Positions 18,004 through 27,134 of a DNA stretch of 64,000 nucleotides are shown piece by piece. The stretch's first letter is position 1. Every line of letters begins with the position of its first letter. This DNA comes from Sphingobacteriales bacterium. Its GTDB lineage: Bacteria; Bacteroidota; Bacteroidia; Chitinophagales; UBA2359. The position numbers and the translations under genes were made by a program. Below the pieces are notes generated by a model that saw only the letters and a program-made list of their open reading frames with translations, searched no databases and had not been told where the DNA came from. The stretch is taken from contig JADJTE010000006.1 in NCBI GenBank assembly GCA_016711295.1, forward strand, positions 248,001 to 312,000, given 5' to 3'.

Positions 18004-19734
18004 TTATCGAGCAAAATTGACAGCGCGTTTTTCGCGTATCACCGTCACTTTTATTTGTCCCGGATACTGCATTTCGGCTTGTATTTTGCTGGCAATAGCA
18101 AACGATAACTCTTCGGATTGTTGGTCGGTCACTTGGTCGCTTTCGACAATAACGCGCAATTCGCGTCCTGCTTGTATAGCATAGGCTTTCTCTACGCCGC
18201 TGTAGCTTTGGGCTAAGGTTTCGAGTTCGTTGATGCGCTTGATGTAGGCTTCCAATATTTCGCGTCTTGCGCCAGGGCGTGCGCCCGAAATGGCATCGCA
18301 GGCTTGTATGATGGGCGAAATGAGGTATGTCATCTCAATTTCGTCGTGGTGCGCACCTATGGCATTGCATACGGCGGGGTGTTCTTTAGATTTTTCGGCA
18401 AGTTTCATCCCGAATAAAGCGTGCGACAATTCTGTTTCTTCATCGGGTACTTTGCCTATGTCGTGGAGCAAACCCGCGCGTTTGGCTAATTTTATATTGT
18501 TCGTACCCAAACCCAATTCTGCAGCCATTGTAGCGCATAGCCGTGCCGTTTCGATAGAGTGTTGCAATAGGTTTTGCCCATACGAAGAGCGGAAACGCAT
18601 TCTTCCTACGGCGCGTATCAAGTCGGGGTGTAAGCCGTGTATATTGAGGTCGATGACGGTTCGCTCGCCGATTTCGGTAATTTGCTGCTCCATTTGTCGG
18701 CGGGTTTTTGCCACTACTTCTTCGATACGGGCGGGGTGTATGCGTCCGTCTGCTACGAGGCGTTGCAAGGACAAACGGGCTATTTCGCGGCGCACGGGGT
18801 CGAAACCCGAAATGACGATGGCTTCGGGCGTATCGTCTACGATGATTTCTATGCCTGTGGCGGCTTCGAGTGCGCGAATGTTGCGCCCTTCGCGCCCGAT
18901 GATTTGCCCTTTAATGTCGTCCGATTCGAGCGGAAACACCGATACCGTATTTTCGATGGTATGCTCGGCGGCGGTCCGCTGTATGGTTTGGATAATGACC
19001 TTTTTGGCTTCTTTATTAGCTTTTAGTTTCGCATCGTCGATAATATCTTTTACCAATGCCAGTGCCTCGGTTTCGGCTTTTTGCTTCATGCTGTCTATGA
19101 GTTGCTGCTTGGCATCGTCAGCGGTCATACCCGACACTTTTTCGAGTTGTCGCAAGTAATCGATATCTAATTGTTCGCGGTCTTTTTGGAGTTTCCCTAT
19201 TCTCGCCTCTAAGTCGGTGCTTCGCTTGTCTATTTCTATGTTTTTTTTATCTAAATCACTCATTTTTTTATCCAAATCACTCGTCTTATTCTCCAATTCA
19301 GTGCGCCTTTTATCCAACTCGGTTTGTTTTTCGGTAAATTGGGCTAATTGTGCCGCCAAAGTCTCTTGCAGTTTCAACACTTCTTCTTCTTTCGCTTTTA
19401 GTGCCGTATTGCGTTGGTGGATGGCGTTTTCTTTTTGTTTAAATTTGGCATCAGCCTCCTCCAATTTTTTGCGGTGAATATTTATCTGTTTCGTGGCTTC
19501 GTTTTTATACTTGTCCACTTCTGCCCGAAGTTGCTGGTATTTATGTTTAGCTTCTTCGATTTTTTCGCTCTTATAAGTATCGGCATCGGCATTGGCTTTT
19601 TCTAAGTGCTGGCGGGCTTCGCGTTGGGCATTATCCAAAATAGTCGTGCTTGTTCGCTGTACTACCGCTTTTCCTCCCAAATAGCCTGCTATAATGCCTA
19701 TTATACTTAAAAGTATAATAATAGGTATATCCAT
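18004..19734 (-). CDS. rny: Ribonuclease Y
   Basis: A membrane-anchored endoribonuclease that starts turnover of mRNAs; 576 residues, normal for RNase Y, although E. coli-like bacteria use RNase E instead. Residues 1-25 are the membrane anchor (IPIIILLSIIGIIAGYLGGK). Residues about 35-205 are a long coiled coil rich in Glu/Lys/Ala. Next come a KH domain (GQIIGREGRNIRALEAATG) and an HD phosphohydrolase domain with the metal-binding HD in LLHDIGKV. The order zapA, rny on the minus strand is common in Bacteroidota. MITE-A copy 5 has inserted between zapA and rny, 121 bases upstream of the start, and might affect read-through expression. Confidence 0.95.
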   Translation of the reverse strand: MDIPIIILLSIIGIIAGYLGGKAVVQRTSTTILDNAQREARQHLEKANADADTYKSEKIEEAKHKYQQLRAEVDKYKNEATKQINIHRKKLEEADAKFKQKENAIHQRNTALKAKEEEVLKLQETLAAQLAQFTEKQTELDKRRTELENKTSDLDKKMSDLDKKNIEIDKRSTDLEARIGKLQKDREQLDIDYLRQLEKVSGMTADDAKQQLIDSMKQKAETEALALVKDIIDDAKLKANKEAKKVIIQTIQRTAAEHTIENTVSVFPLESDDIKGQIIGREGRNIRALEAATGIEIIVDDTPEAIVISGFDPVRREIARLSLQRLVADGRIHPARIEEVVAKTRRQMEQQITEIGERTVIDLNIHGLHPDLIRAVGRMRFRSSYGQNLLQHSIETARLCATMAAELGLGTNNIKLAKRAGLLHDIGKVPDEETELSHALFGMKLAEKSKEHPAVCNAIGAHHDEIEMTYLISPIIQACDAISGARPGARREILEAYIKRINELETLAQSYSGVEKAYAIQAGRELRVIVESDQVTDQQSEELSFAIASKIQAEMQYPGQIKVTVIREKRAVNFAR

Positions 19735-19854
19735 GAATTAATGAATGTAAAATTGTTATAAATATATGTATGTGTTTTTGATTTTTATTAAAAAATTACG
19801 AACGAGTGAGCGGGTCAAATATTCCGAAATGGAAATAGGTAGATACGACTACGG

Positions 19855-19965
19855 GTAACTATTTAGGGTATTGGGCATTGGGTTTTGGGTATGGGGTAAT
19901 GAGCAATACTTATCTAATAATGCCCGACATCGCTGCATATTCCCCCTACAAGGCTAAATAGTTAT
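19855..19965 (-). mobile_element. MITE-A copy 5
   Basis: A 111-bp copy in reverse orientation. Ends are GTAACTATTTAG and CTAAATAGTTAT. It is bounded by a perfect 8-bp direct repeat GACTACGG (19,847-19,854 and 19,966-19,973), the hallmark of transposition with an 8-bp staggered cut. It lies between zapA and rny. Confidence 0.93.
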
Positions 19966-20158
19966 GACTACGGCAAAAAGCCTATTTGCGCAAATAATTA
20001 ATATTAAACAGAATATATAATTCTATCAAAATCAAGTATTCATGCTTTTAAAAATATTTTAATGTATTTCAATTTTGCACTTTTACCCCCAAGCCAGATT
20101 AACCAAGGAGAAAGACGCACGAATGTATTGGGTCTATGCTTTCTTTGCGAAAGCATCA

Positions 20159-20497
20159 TCATATCTTTTGCAAAAATTCGGTCAAGATATCATCTAATTG
20201 TTGTAATTGTGGGTCCAATTCATCGCTCTTAGTGGGTTTATTGTTCGGGTTATCGCCAGAGCTATCGGCGGTTGGATTGCTGCTCGACTCCTGCCATTCG
20301 AGCAATTCGGTACTTAGTAGTAGTGCTATCATTGCCAAGGCATCTTGCTTGTCTAACACGCCGTATTCGTTGCGCATCTGGCGCAGTTTGCTTTGTATCA
20401 ATTGAGCAGCCTCGCGCACGCGCTCCGCTTCGTGGGGTAGTGCTGTTAGGCGGTAGGGGCGGTCGGCAATATTTACCTTGATGCTGGCAGGTTTCAT
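20159..20497 (-). CDS. zapA: Cell division protein ZapA
   Basis: A small cytosolic FtsZ-ring-associated protein that promotes bundling of FtsZ filaments. Residues 1-60 carry the ZapA head signature (IKVNIADRPYRLTAL, then the helix EAERVREAAQLIQSKLRQMR). The C-terminal half is helical, with an inserted Ser/Asn/Pro-rich linker (about 73-95) before the last helix. Its 112 residues are typical. It belongs to the pheT, coiled-coil protein, zapA, rny series on the minus strand, now separated from its upstream neighbour by a nest of mobile elements. Confidence 0.85.
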   Translation of the reverse strand: MKPASIKVNIADRPYRLTALPHEAERVREAAQLIQSKLRQMRNEYGVLDKQDALAMIALLLSTELLEWQESSSNPTADSSGDNPNNKPTKSDELDPQLQQLDDILTEFLQKI

Positions 20498-20615
20498 ACA
20501 GAAAAAGTAAAATGCTTGTAACTATTTAGGGTATAGGGTTTTGGGCATGGGGCAATGAGCATACTTATCTAATAATACCCGACATCGCTGCATATTCCCC
20601 TACAAGGCTAAATAG

Positions 20616-21046
20616 TGTTCTGATTTTTAAGTTTTATACACTTACCTTAGTAATGCTTAAAAATTAACTTAGCGAAATCGAAACAGCAAACCAAGCAAAC
20701 GGCGTGTTTTGGGAACAACCAATCGCTAAGTTATTATTTTACCGTTACTTACACGAGTTTCATGCCTACGGTATTCTCAGGCTTGTGTCTATTAGATGTT
20801 ACCGGTGTAATATGTTCGCGCCACTTTAAAAACAAAATACATTAAATATTTTTTCTTATATTATCATAAATTGTTGATAATCAATAAATTATATCTTGTA
20901 TAAATTCCCCCTCTTTGAGGGGGTTAGGGGGAGTTTTTAATATTGAACTAATATCTCAATTATCTAACGCTATTTCCTAAGTCCTAACACTTAGAAATGG
21001 ATACATGATAGGCAGAATTAATACTCAAAACTTAAAAATCAGAACA
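20616..21046. mobile_element. Element E2, copy 1, inserted in MITE-A copy 6
   Basis: A 431-bp element with perfect 20-bp terminal inverted repeats, TGTTCTGATTTTTAAGTTTT, and a 4-bp ATAG duplication (20,612-20,615 and 21,047-21,050). It has no coding capacity. Its interior includes a TTCCCCCTC / GAGGGGG palindrome and a MITE-B copy. A second copy in the opposite orientation surrounds the IS30 element at 39.5-41.0 kb. Caveat: the sequence just outside the right end of that second copy (AATAGTTAACAAAT) resembles the flank here, so the true right boundary could lie slightly further out. Confidence 0.75.
20650..20748 (+). mobile_element. MITE-B copy 2 (99 bp), nested inside E2
   Basis: Same length and ends as the copy at 7,927 (GTAATGCTTAAAAATTAACT at the left, CCGTTAC at the right), flanked by TTA on both sides (20,647-20,649 and 20,749-20,751). 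The E2 copy at 41 kb has a single TAA at the matching place (40,952-40,954) and no insert, which shows directly that this 99-bp segment was inserted with a 3-bp duplication. Confidence 0.92.
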
Positions 21047-21220
21047 ATAGTTACAAATGCTCAGTAATTCTCGGTATTAAACAATTTACATTATATAATG
21101 TATTGAAAATAAGCAATTTATATTTATTTTCAAAATTTAATAAAAAATTAATAATTTCATATTTTACTTGTGACGAATAAAATACAAATTGTTAAATTTT
21201 AATACCGAGAATCGATAGTT

Positions 21221-21514
21221 TCAGAGAAGTTTCGTTTCTTCTAAATCTTTAAATATACTATTGATCTGGGCTTGTAGGTCTTTGCCCGCTGCTGCTTTTA
21301 TGGTATTGTCCAATAAATGTGCCTTGACCGACAATTGCAACAAAGTCAGTTTTTGCTGTGCTTCGCTTATTTGCGCTTGGGCGTTTTGTTGGTCGGCTCT
21401 TAGCTGGTCGCATTCCTCTATTAATTGCACATATTTGCGCTCCAACTGCATGTATTGTTCCAATACGGTCTGGATTTTGTCGATAATTTGATGTAACGTA
21501 GCGGTATGGGGCAT
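21221..21514 (-). CDS. ZapB-like coiled-coil protein
   Basis: A protein of about 97 residues made almost entirely of one coiled coil (IIDKIQTVLEQYMQLERKYVQLIEECDQLRADQQNAQAQI and onward), ending IFKDLEETKLL. Genes of this kind lie between pheT and zapA in many Bacteroidota and are thought to act with ZapA in division, though sequence alone cannot prove it. I start at ATG 21,514 (MPHTATLHQI). The open frame reaches 21,583, but that extension is not coiled coil and would run past the pheT stop region. Confidence 0.7.
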   Translation of the reverse strand: MPHTATLHQIIDKIQTVLEQYMQLERKYVQLIEECDQLRADQQNAQAQISEAQQKLTLLQLSVKAHLLDNTIKAAAGKDLQAQINSIFKDLEETKLL

Positions 21515-21583
21515 GACAAATAGCATTGGTGAGCGGAAAAAGGAAAATACGCAGATATCAGTGGGGCAGTAAGCTACACCCAC

Positions 21584-24042
21584 CTACTGCCGCAAGGTTG
21601 CCCCGATTTGCTGCTCCAAATCGCGCAGCATTTTTGCATCGTTTTATCTATATCGGTGTCGGTGAGGGTGCGCGTATCGTCTTGCAGATAAAAAGCCACT
21701 GCATACGACTTCTTACCCGCGCCCAATTTGCTTTCGTCCTCATATACATCGACCAACTCTCGGCAGACCGAAGCCATTGCTTAGCACTTTTGCGAGCTAT
21801 ATCGAGTATTTGGTCATAGCGCACGCTTTTATCGATAAGCAAAGACAAATCGCGCCGCACGGTTGGGTATTTGACAATGGGCTTGTAGCCTTTTTTTTGG
21901 GTAGCGGCAATTTGCAGCACTATATCCCAAGCAATTTCGGCAAAAAATACCTCATTTTTGACATCAAACTGTTGCTGCCATTTTTTACTAACCGCGCCCA
22001 AAGTAGCTACTATCTTTTTGCCTACCGCCCATTGCAAGCCATAGCCCAAATGCGCGTGTTCTTCGATAAAGGCAGTACTGCTTATGCTTACGCCTACGCA
22101 CTGCAATACTTGTTGCACAATGGCTTGCAGGTCGTAAAAGTCGGCTTTGCGTGTTTTTTGCCGCCAATGCTCTTGGGTTGTATCGCCCGTTAGCCAAATT
22201 GCCAAGCGGTTTTCCTCGACATAATGAGGATTTTCGGGGCTACCTTTGGGTTCTATGGCATACACTTTGCCATATTCAAACAATTGTAGGTCGCTATGGC
22301 GGTGATTTTGGTTCAAGGCAATTGCTTCTAAGCCGCCGAACAGCAGGGTTTGGCGCAATACGTCGTAGTCGGCATTTAGACTTTTGAGTAGGCGCACGGC
22401 TCGCACATCATCATCAGCATAATAGCGGGCGTTGGCAATGGAAGTGGCCATAATTTCTAAATAACCATTGGCAGCCAAGTGGTCGGCAGCACGATGGAAC
22501 AATACTCTTCGGTCGGGTTGCTCGTTGTGGCTCGTTATGCTGTGTAGCGTTGTAGGTAATGTTATATTATTCAATCCATAAATGCGTATAATTTCTTCTA
22601 TCACATCGCATTCACGCGTTACGTCTGCTTTGTTGGTCGGTATAGCAAGCGTCAGGCTATCTTTGTCCTGCGCCACCACGCCCATTTCTAAGGCATCGGC
22701 TATGCGGCGCACCTCGTCGGGGCTTAGGTTTGCACCTGTTAGGCGTTGTAAGTTGCGATAGCTAAGGCGCACTTGTCGCTTTTCTATTTTTTCGGGATAA
22801 ATATCTATTATATTCGATGCAATAACTCCGCCCGCCAACTCGCATATTAGCAGGGCGGCGCGTTGTAGGGCATAGCTTTGTATATTGGGGTCTGCACCTT
22901 TTTCAAAGCGTGTGGCGGCTTCGGTGCGTAGGTTGTGTCGTTCCGAACTGCGGCGGGTGCGCTTGGGGTCGAAGTATGCACTTTCTAAAAAAATGCGGGT
23001 AGTGCTATCCGTAACACCCGAATCAGCACCGCCAAATACGCCCGCAATGCACATCGGGCTATGATTGCCATCGCAAATCATCAAATCTTCGGCATGAAGG
23101 CTGCGCTTATGACCATCTAAACCTACAAATTCTGTACCTTGCGCTAAGGTTTCTACATAAACGCAATGCCTCGCTATGCGGTCGGCATCAAAGGCGTGCA
23201 GGGGTTGCCCCAATTCGTAGAGTACGTAATTGGTAATATCGACAATATTGTTAATGGTGCGGATACCTACAGCTTGCAGGCGTTGTTGCAACCATTCGGG
23301 CGATTCGGCTACCTGTATATTGTCTATCGCTACGCCTACATATCGACGGCAGCCCGCCGTGTCGCGCACTTCTACGGCAATAGGCAAACGATTTTCGGCT
23401 ACGGCAAACGCCGATACATCGGGCATTTTTACTTGGATATCGCCCAATCGGCTATATTCGGGGCGAATAATGAGGGCGGCATATAAGTCTTTGGCAATGC
23501 CCACATGACAAGTAGCATCAGAACGATTAGCCGTTAAACCTATTTCATATACATAGTCGTCCGACAGATGGAATACCTCCCTAGCGGGCGTACCGACTAC
23601 TGTATCAGACGGCAATACAATAATGCCGCTATGGTCTGCACCGATGCCTATTTCATCCTCGGCGCATATCATACCCATAGATGCCCACCCCTGATTTTGG
23701 CTTTTTGATAACAAACGGCTCTCCTTCCATAGGGTATAGCGTAGTTCCTACGGTGGCTACTACCACTTTTTGCCCCGCTGCTACGTTAGGGGCACTGCAA
23801 ACGATAGGCAAAGGCTCGGTGCGCCTATCGAAACCATTGTAAAGGGTAAGTTTGTCGGCTTCGGGGTGCTTCTCAGCGCTTAACACCTCGCCTACTACCA
23901 AACCTTCCATCCCACCTTTTACGCGCTGTACCTGCTCTACCGATTCTACCTCTAAGCCAATATCTGTTAATAAAATTGAAAGCTCGTTAGGCTGCAAATC
24001 TATGGCTAAATAATCTTTTAGCCAATTATATGACAATTTCAT
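21584..24042 (-). CDS. pheT: Phenylalanyl-tRNA synthetase beta subunit, frameshifted
   Basis: The beta subunit of the alpha2-beta2 enzyme that charges tRNA-Phe. The reading is spread over three frames (24,042 to about 23,700; 23,714 to about 21,780; 21,777 to 21,584). Joining them gives about 815 residues, the family norm. Visible regions: N-terminal MKLSYNWLKDYL, the tRNA-binding EMAP-like domain (VVGEVLSAEKHPEADKL), the B3/B4 editing domain, B5 (RKIxY-like RQVRLSYRNLQRLTG), and the C-terminal anticodon-binding domain (KYPTVRRDLSLLID, then VYEDESKLGAGKKSYA). The end LRDLEQQIGATLRQ is recovered if one A is added in an AAAAA run at about 21,627. The breaks fall at or near homopolymers, consistent with sequencing error. 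Confidence 0.93.
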
Positions 24043-24255
24043 TTCATTCCAAAATAATAAATCCAACCTTTAAAACGCTTATTTAGCCAATTTCATAGTT
24101 GGGAATACGATAAACAAAGGCGTAAAGATAAGGGTTTTTACTCAATACACTGTTTATTGACAATGATTTTTTGCATCGCTCAATCCAAACACCATTTTTT
24201 ATCATACTTTTGTATCGCCTTTTGTCTTTGTCGCTACCATTTGTCGCTAATTTTG

Positions 24256-24263
24256 TACCTTTG
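24256..24263 (+). promoter_or_regulatory. Putative -7 box for rpe
   Basis: TACCTTTG matches the Bacteroidota -7 consensus. A TTG lies upstream, but at spacings of 12 and about 25 rather than the ideal 17-23. MITE-A copy 7 lies between this box and rpe. Without it and its duplication the leader would be about 30 bases, which supports use of this box before the insertion. Confidence 0.4.
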
Positions 24264-24289
24264 CCACGCCAAAAAAACATCCATTTATC

Positions 24290-24393
24290 GTAACTATTTA
24301 GCCTTGACGGGGGAATATGCAGCGATGTCAGACATTATTAGGTAAGTATTGCTCATTATCCCATACCCAAAACCCTATACCCTGAATAGTTAC
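24290..24393 (+). mobile_element. MITE-A copy 7
   Basis: A 104-bp copy with ends GTAACTATTTAG and CTGAATAGTTAC, flanked by CATTTATC (24,282-24,289) and CATTCATC (24,394-24,401), which match at 7 of 8 bases. It ends only 14 bases before the rpe start codon and so forms most of the leader. Confidence 0.9.
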
Positions 24394-24407
24394 CATTCAT
24401 CAATACT

Positions 24408-25053
24408 ATGCTCATAGCCCCATCTATCCTTTCTGCCGATTTTGCCCAACTCGACCGCGATATCGCTATGCTTAACCACAGCAAAGCCGACTGGCTACAT
24501 GTCGATGTCATGGACGGGCAATTTGTACCCAATATCTCGCTCGGCTTCCCTATCATCGAAGCCATCAAGCGGCACGCCCAAAAACCCTTGGACGTGCACC
24601 TCATGATAATTAACCCCGACCGCTATTTGTCTGAGTTTGTCCAAGCAGGTGCCAATATCCTGACCGTTCATTACGAGGCTTGCACGCACCTACACCGCAC
24701 CTATCGGCTATTCGCGCCTGGGCGCACAAGCAGGTGTCGCCCTCAACCCCCATACACCCGTATCGCTCTTAGCCGACAATATCTCTCAAATCGATTTGGT
24801 CTGCCTTATGTCTGTCAATCCCCGGATTTGGGGGCAACGTTTTATCGAACATACCTATACCAAAACCCGACAATTGCGCCAACTCATTGCCGAAACAGGT
24901 GCCACTACACGAATAGAAATAGACGGCGGCGTTACGCTACAAAACGCGCCTTTGCTCTGCCAAGCAGGTGCTGATGTCTTAGTCGCGGGCAATACCGTGT
25001 TCAAAGCCAATAACCCCGAACAATGTATTGCCGACCTAAAAACTATCCAATAA
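24408..25053 (+). CDS. rpe: Ribulose-phosphate 3-epimerase, frameshifted
   Basis: A cytosolic TIM-barrel enzyme of the pentose phosphate pathway, interconverting ribulose 5-phosphate and xylulose 5-phosphate. The N-terminus IAPSILSADFAQLDRDI and the metal-binding HVDVMDGQFVPNISLG are intact. The first frame is lost after about codon 98 and is resumed as GAQAGVALNPHTPVSLL; two small indels near 24,705-24,725 restore LSAIRAW between them. The canonical MSVNPGFGGQ motif reads MSVNPRIWGQ. This is exactly what one extra C and one missing G in adjacent homopolymers would produce. The rest (IEIDGGVTLQNAPLLCQAGADVLVAGNTVF) is normal. Reconstructed length is about 215 residues. Confidence 0.93.
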
Positions 25054-25077
25054 CCCAAACCCAGCAAACCGCTAACC

Positions 25078-25803
25078 ATGCAGCAACAATACGACCAATA
25101 TACCTCCGACAATCACGAGGTTTGGCAAATTTTATACCAACGACAAGTCGACAATCTAACCGACAAAGCCTGCCCCGAATACTTGCAATGTCTCGAAGAC
25201 ATGTATCCGCATTTCCAAGCAGCACACATACCAAATTTCACCGATGTAGCCGACTTACTACACCAAAAAACGGGTTGGGGCATCGAGGTCGTAAAGGGAA
25301 TCATCCCCGTCGAGGATTTTGTCGAGCTACTCGCACAACGCCGCTTTCCTTCTTCAACTTGGCTACGCCGCCGCGACCAGCTCGATTATTTGGAAGAACC
25401 CGACATGTTTCACGACAGCTTTGGTCACATGCCATTGCTCATGCACCCGCTTTTCGCCCAATTTATGGAAGAATTTGGCAAACTCGGCTACCAATACCGC
25501 CACAACCCCAATTGTATCGAACAATTGCAGCGGCTCTATTGGTTTAGCATCGAATTTGGTATTATTCGCAGCCAACAAAATAAATGCAAAATATATGGCG
25601 CAGGCATCATATCGAGCTATGGCGAAACAAATCATATCTACGCCCCTAATGTCGAAATAGTGCCTTTCGACTTGGATACGATTATTCATACCCATTTCAG
25701 AACCGACCAAATTCAAACGCGCTATTTCGAAATAGCCTCGTTCGAGCAATTATTTGCCGCCGTTGGGCAATTGCAAAACGGCTACGAAGCGGCTAAGGTC
25801 TAA
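25078..25803 (+). CDS. phhA: Phenylalanine 4-monooxygenase (aromatic amino acid hydroxylase)
   Basis: A cytosolic non-heme iron enzyme using tetrahydropterin and O2 to convert phenylalanine to tyrosine. The iron facial triad is visible as the two histidines of HDSFGHMPLLMHP and the glutamate of WFSIEFGI. The 241 residues comprise only the catalytic domain, as usual for bacterial enzymes, without the regulatory ACT domain. Late residues YGAGIISSYGE and VPFDLDTIIHTHFRTDQIQ fit the family. The gene starts 24 bases after rpe on the same strand and is probably co-transcribed. It converges on prfB. Tryptophan or tyrosine hydroxylation cannot be fully excluded but is unlikely for a bacterial enzyme. 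Confidence 0.92.
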   Translation: MQQQYDQYTSDNHEVWQILYQRQVDNLTDKACPEYLQCLEDMYPHFQAAHIPNFTDVADLLHQKTGWGIEVVKGIIPVEDFVELLAQRRFPSSTWLRRRDQLDYLEEPDMFHDSFGHMPLLMHPLFAQFMEEFGKLGYQYRHNPNCIEQLQRLYWFSIEFGIIRSQQNKCKIYGAGIISSYGETNHIYAPNVEIVPFDLDTIIHTHFRTDQIQTRYFEIASFEQLFAAVGQLQNGYEAAKV

Positions 25804-25837
25804 CAAACAATAAGCAGGTGGAGAGAGATGGCAGGAC

Positions 25838-26925
25838 CTAAGCGGGTTCGTTTTGCCACAGCAACAACGAACGCATAAAAGCATTCAAATCGCCGTCCAA
25901 TACGGCTTGTGGGTTGCCACTCTCCAAACCCGACCGCAGGTCTTTGACCAATTTGTAAGGGTGCAGCACATAGTTGCGCACCTGCGACCCCCACTCTATT
26001 CGACGTTTGCCGCTTTCTACCTTGGCTTTCTCTTCGTTTTGGCGTTTTATCTCCAAATCATACAATTGCGACCGCAGCATTTGTAGTGCTTTTTCCTTGT
26101 TCATCAATTGCGAACGCTCCTGCTGGCACTCAATGATAATACCACTTGGTTTGTGGCGCAAGCGTACAGCAGTCTCTACCTTATTCACGTTTTGCCCACC
26201 CGCACCCGACGAGCGGTAGGTATCCCATTCTATATCAGCATCGCGCACCGCAATCTCTATGCTGTTGTCAATGAGCGGATATACAAATACGGAGGCAAAA
26301 GAGGTATGGCGGCGGTTGCTCGAATCAAAAGGCGATATGCGCACCAAGCGATGTACGCCGCTTTCACCTTTGAGGTAGCCGTAAGCCAAATTGCCCTCTA
26401 ATTCGATGGTCGCCGATTTGATACCTGCAACCTCACCATCTTGCAGGTCTAATTCGCGCACTTTATAGCCGTTTTTCTCTCCCCACATAACGTACATGCG
26501 CAGCAGCATCGATGCCCAATCGCAGCTCTCGGTGCCACCCGCGCCCGCATTGATGGTCAGCACTGCACTCATCGCATCTTCGGGCGCATTGAGCGTAGCT
26601 TCTAACTCCAAATCGTCTATCTGTTGCGCAGCCTCGCGGTAGTGCGGCTCTGCTTCTGCTAAGTCAGCGGCACCCAATTCGATAAACTCGCGCCATACGC
26701 AAGCCTCGTCATAAGCCGACTGTGCTTGGCGGTATTTATCGAGCCAGTATTGATGTTGTTTGATGTTTTTTAGGGTAGCTTCGGCACTTGCCATCGTTCC
26801 AAAACATAGGGTCGGAGGTGAGCAATTGTGCCTCTTCTATTTGTATTTGACGATTTTCTACGTCAAAGATATCTCCGTATCGAAGCCAAACGGCTATCGA
26901 GGTCTTTTAGCTGGTCGGGGGTCAT
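25838..26925 (-). CDS. prfB: Peptide chain release factor 2, with programmed +1 frameshift
   Basis: The release factor for UGA and UAA stop codons. Translation starts at ATG 26,925 (MTPDQLKDLDSRLASIRRYL) and meets an in-frame UGA at 26,863-26,865 in the context CTTTGAC. A +1 shift there continues DVENRQIQIEEAQLL, the autoregulatory scheme known from other bacteria. The rest has the class-I hallmarks: the GGQ tripeptide in RSSGAGGQNVNKVETAVRL. The tripeptide anticodon-like SPF of RF2 lies in VRISPFDSSNRRHTSFASV. A second, probably artefactual, indel near 26,793 separates FWND from ASAEATLKNIKQ. The reconstructed protein is about 360 residues, normal for RF2. It converges with phhA. Confidence 0.95.
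26858..26880 (-). promoter_or_regulatory. prfB programmed frameshift site
   Basis: On the minus strand the sequence reads ACGGAGATATCTTTGACG. A Shine-Dalgarno-like GGAG lies just before the slippery CTT TGA C. The UGA is at codon 21 and the +1 frame is open downstream. This is the classical RF2 feedback site, in which scarcity of RF2 lets the ribosome slip. Confidence 0.9.
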
Positions 26926-27043
26926 ATAAGTATTGAATAATGGTCTAATGAGGCTGCAAAAGTATGCTTTTTGTGGCAATAAACCAAAGCACTCACCACA
27001 TTATATTTGAACAGTCGTTAGGATAAGATAGGAATAAATAGCA

Positions 27044-27076
27044 AAAAGCCGCTTAGGTGTTACCCCAAACGGCTTT
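27044..27076 (-). terminator. Terminator of the giant surface protein gene
   Basis: Minus strand: AAAGCCGTTTGGGG ... CCTAAGCGGCTTTTT forms a stem with a 5-T tail about 60 bases after the giant gene's stop codon. The opposite strand also ends in TTT, so it may work weakly in both directions. Confidence 0.7.
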
Positions 27077-27134
27077 CTGTTTTATTTACTTATCATAGGC
27101 AGCGAGTACCCTTGCGGGCACTCACCGCATTTGA

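Larger units (their letters stand above)
20518..21054 (-). mobile_element. MITE-A copy 6, split by a nested element
   Basis: The left 98 bp (20,518-20,615) is a normal reverse-oriented MITE-A up to CTAAATAG. The last four bases of the inverted repeat (TTAC) resume at 21,051 after an inserted element that duplicates ATAG. Once the insert is removed the copy is complete and flanked by AAATGCTT (20,510-20,517) and AAATGCTC (21,055-21,062), an 8-bp duplication matching at 7 of 8 positions. It separates zapA from the ZapB-like gene. Confidence 0.85.
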
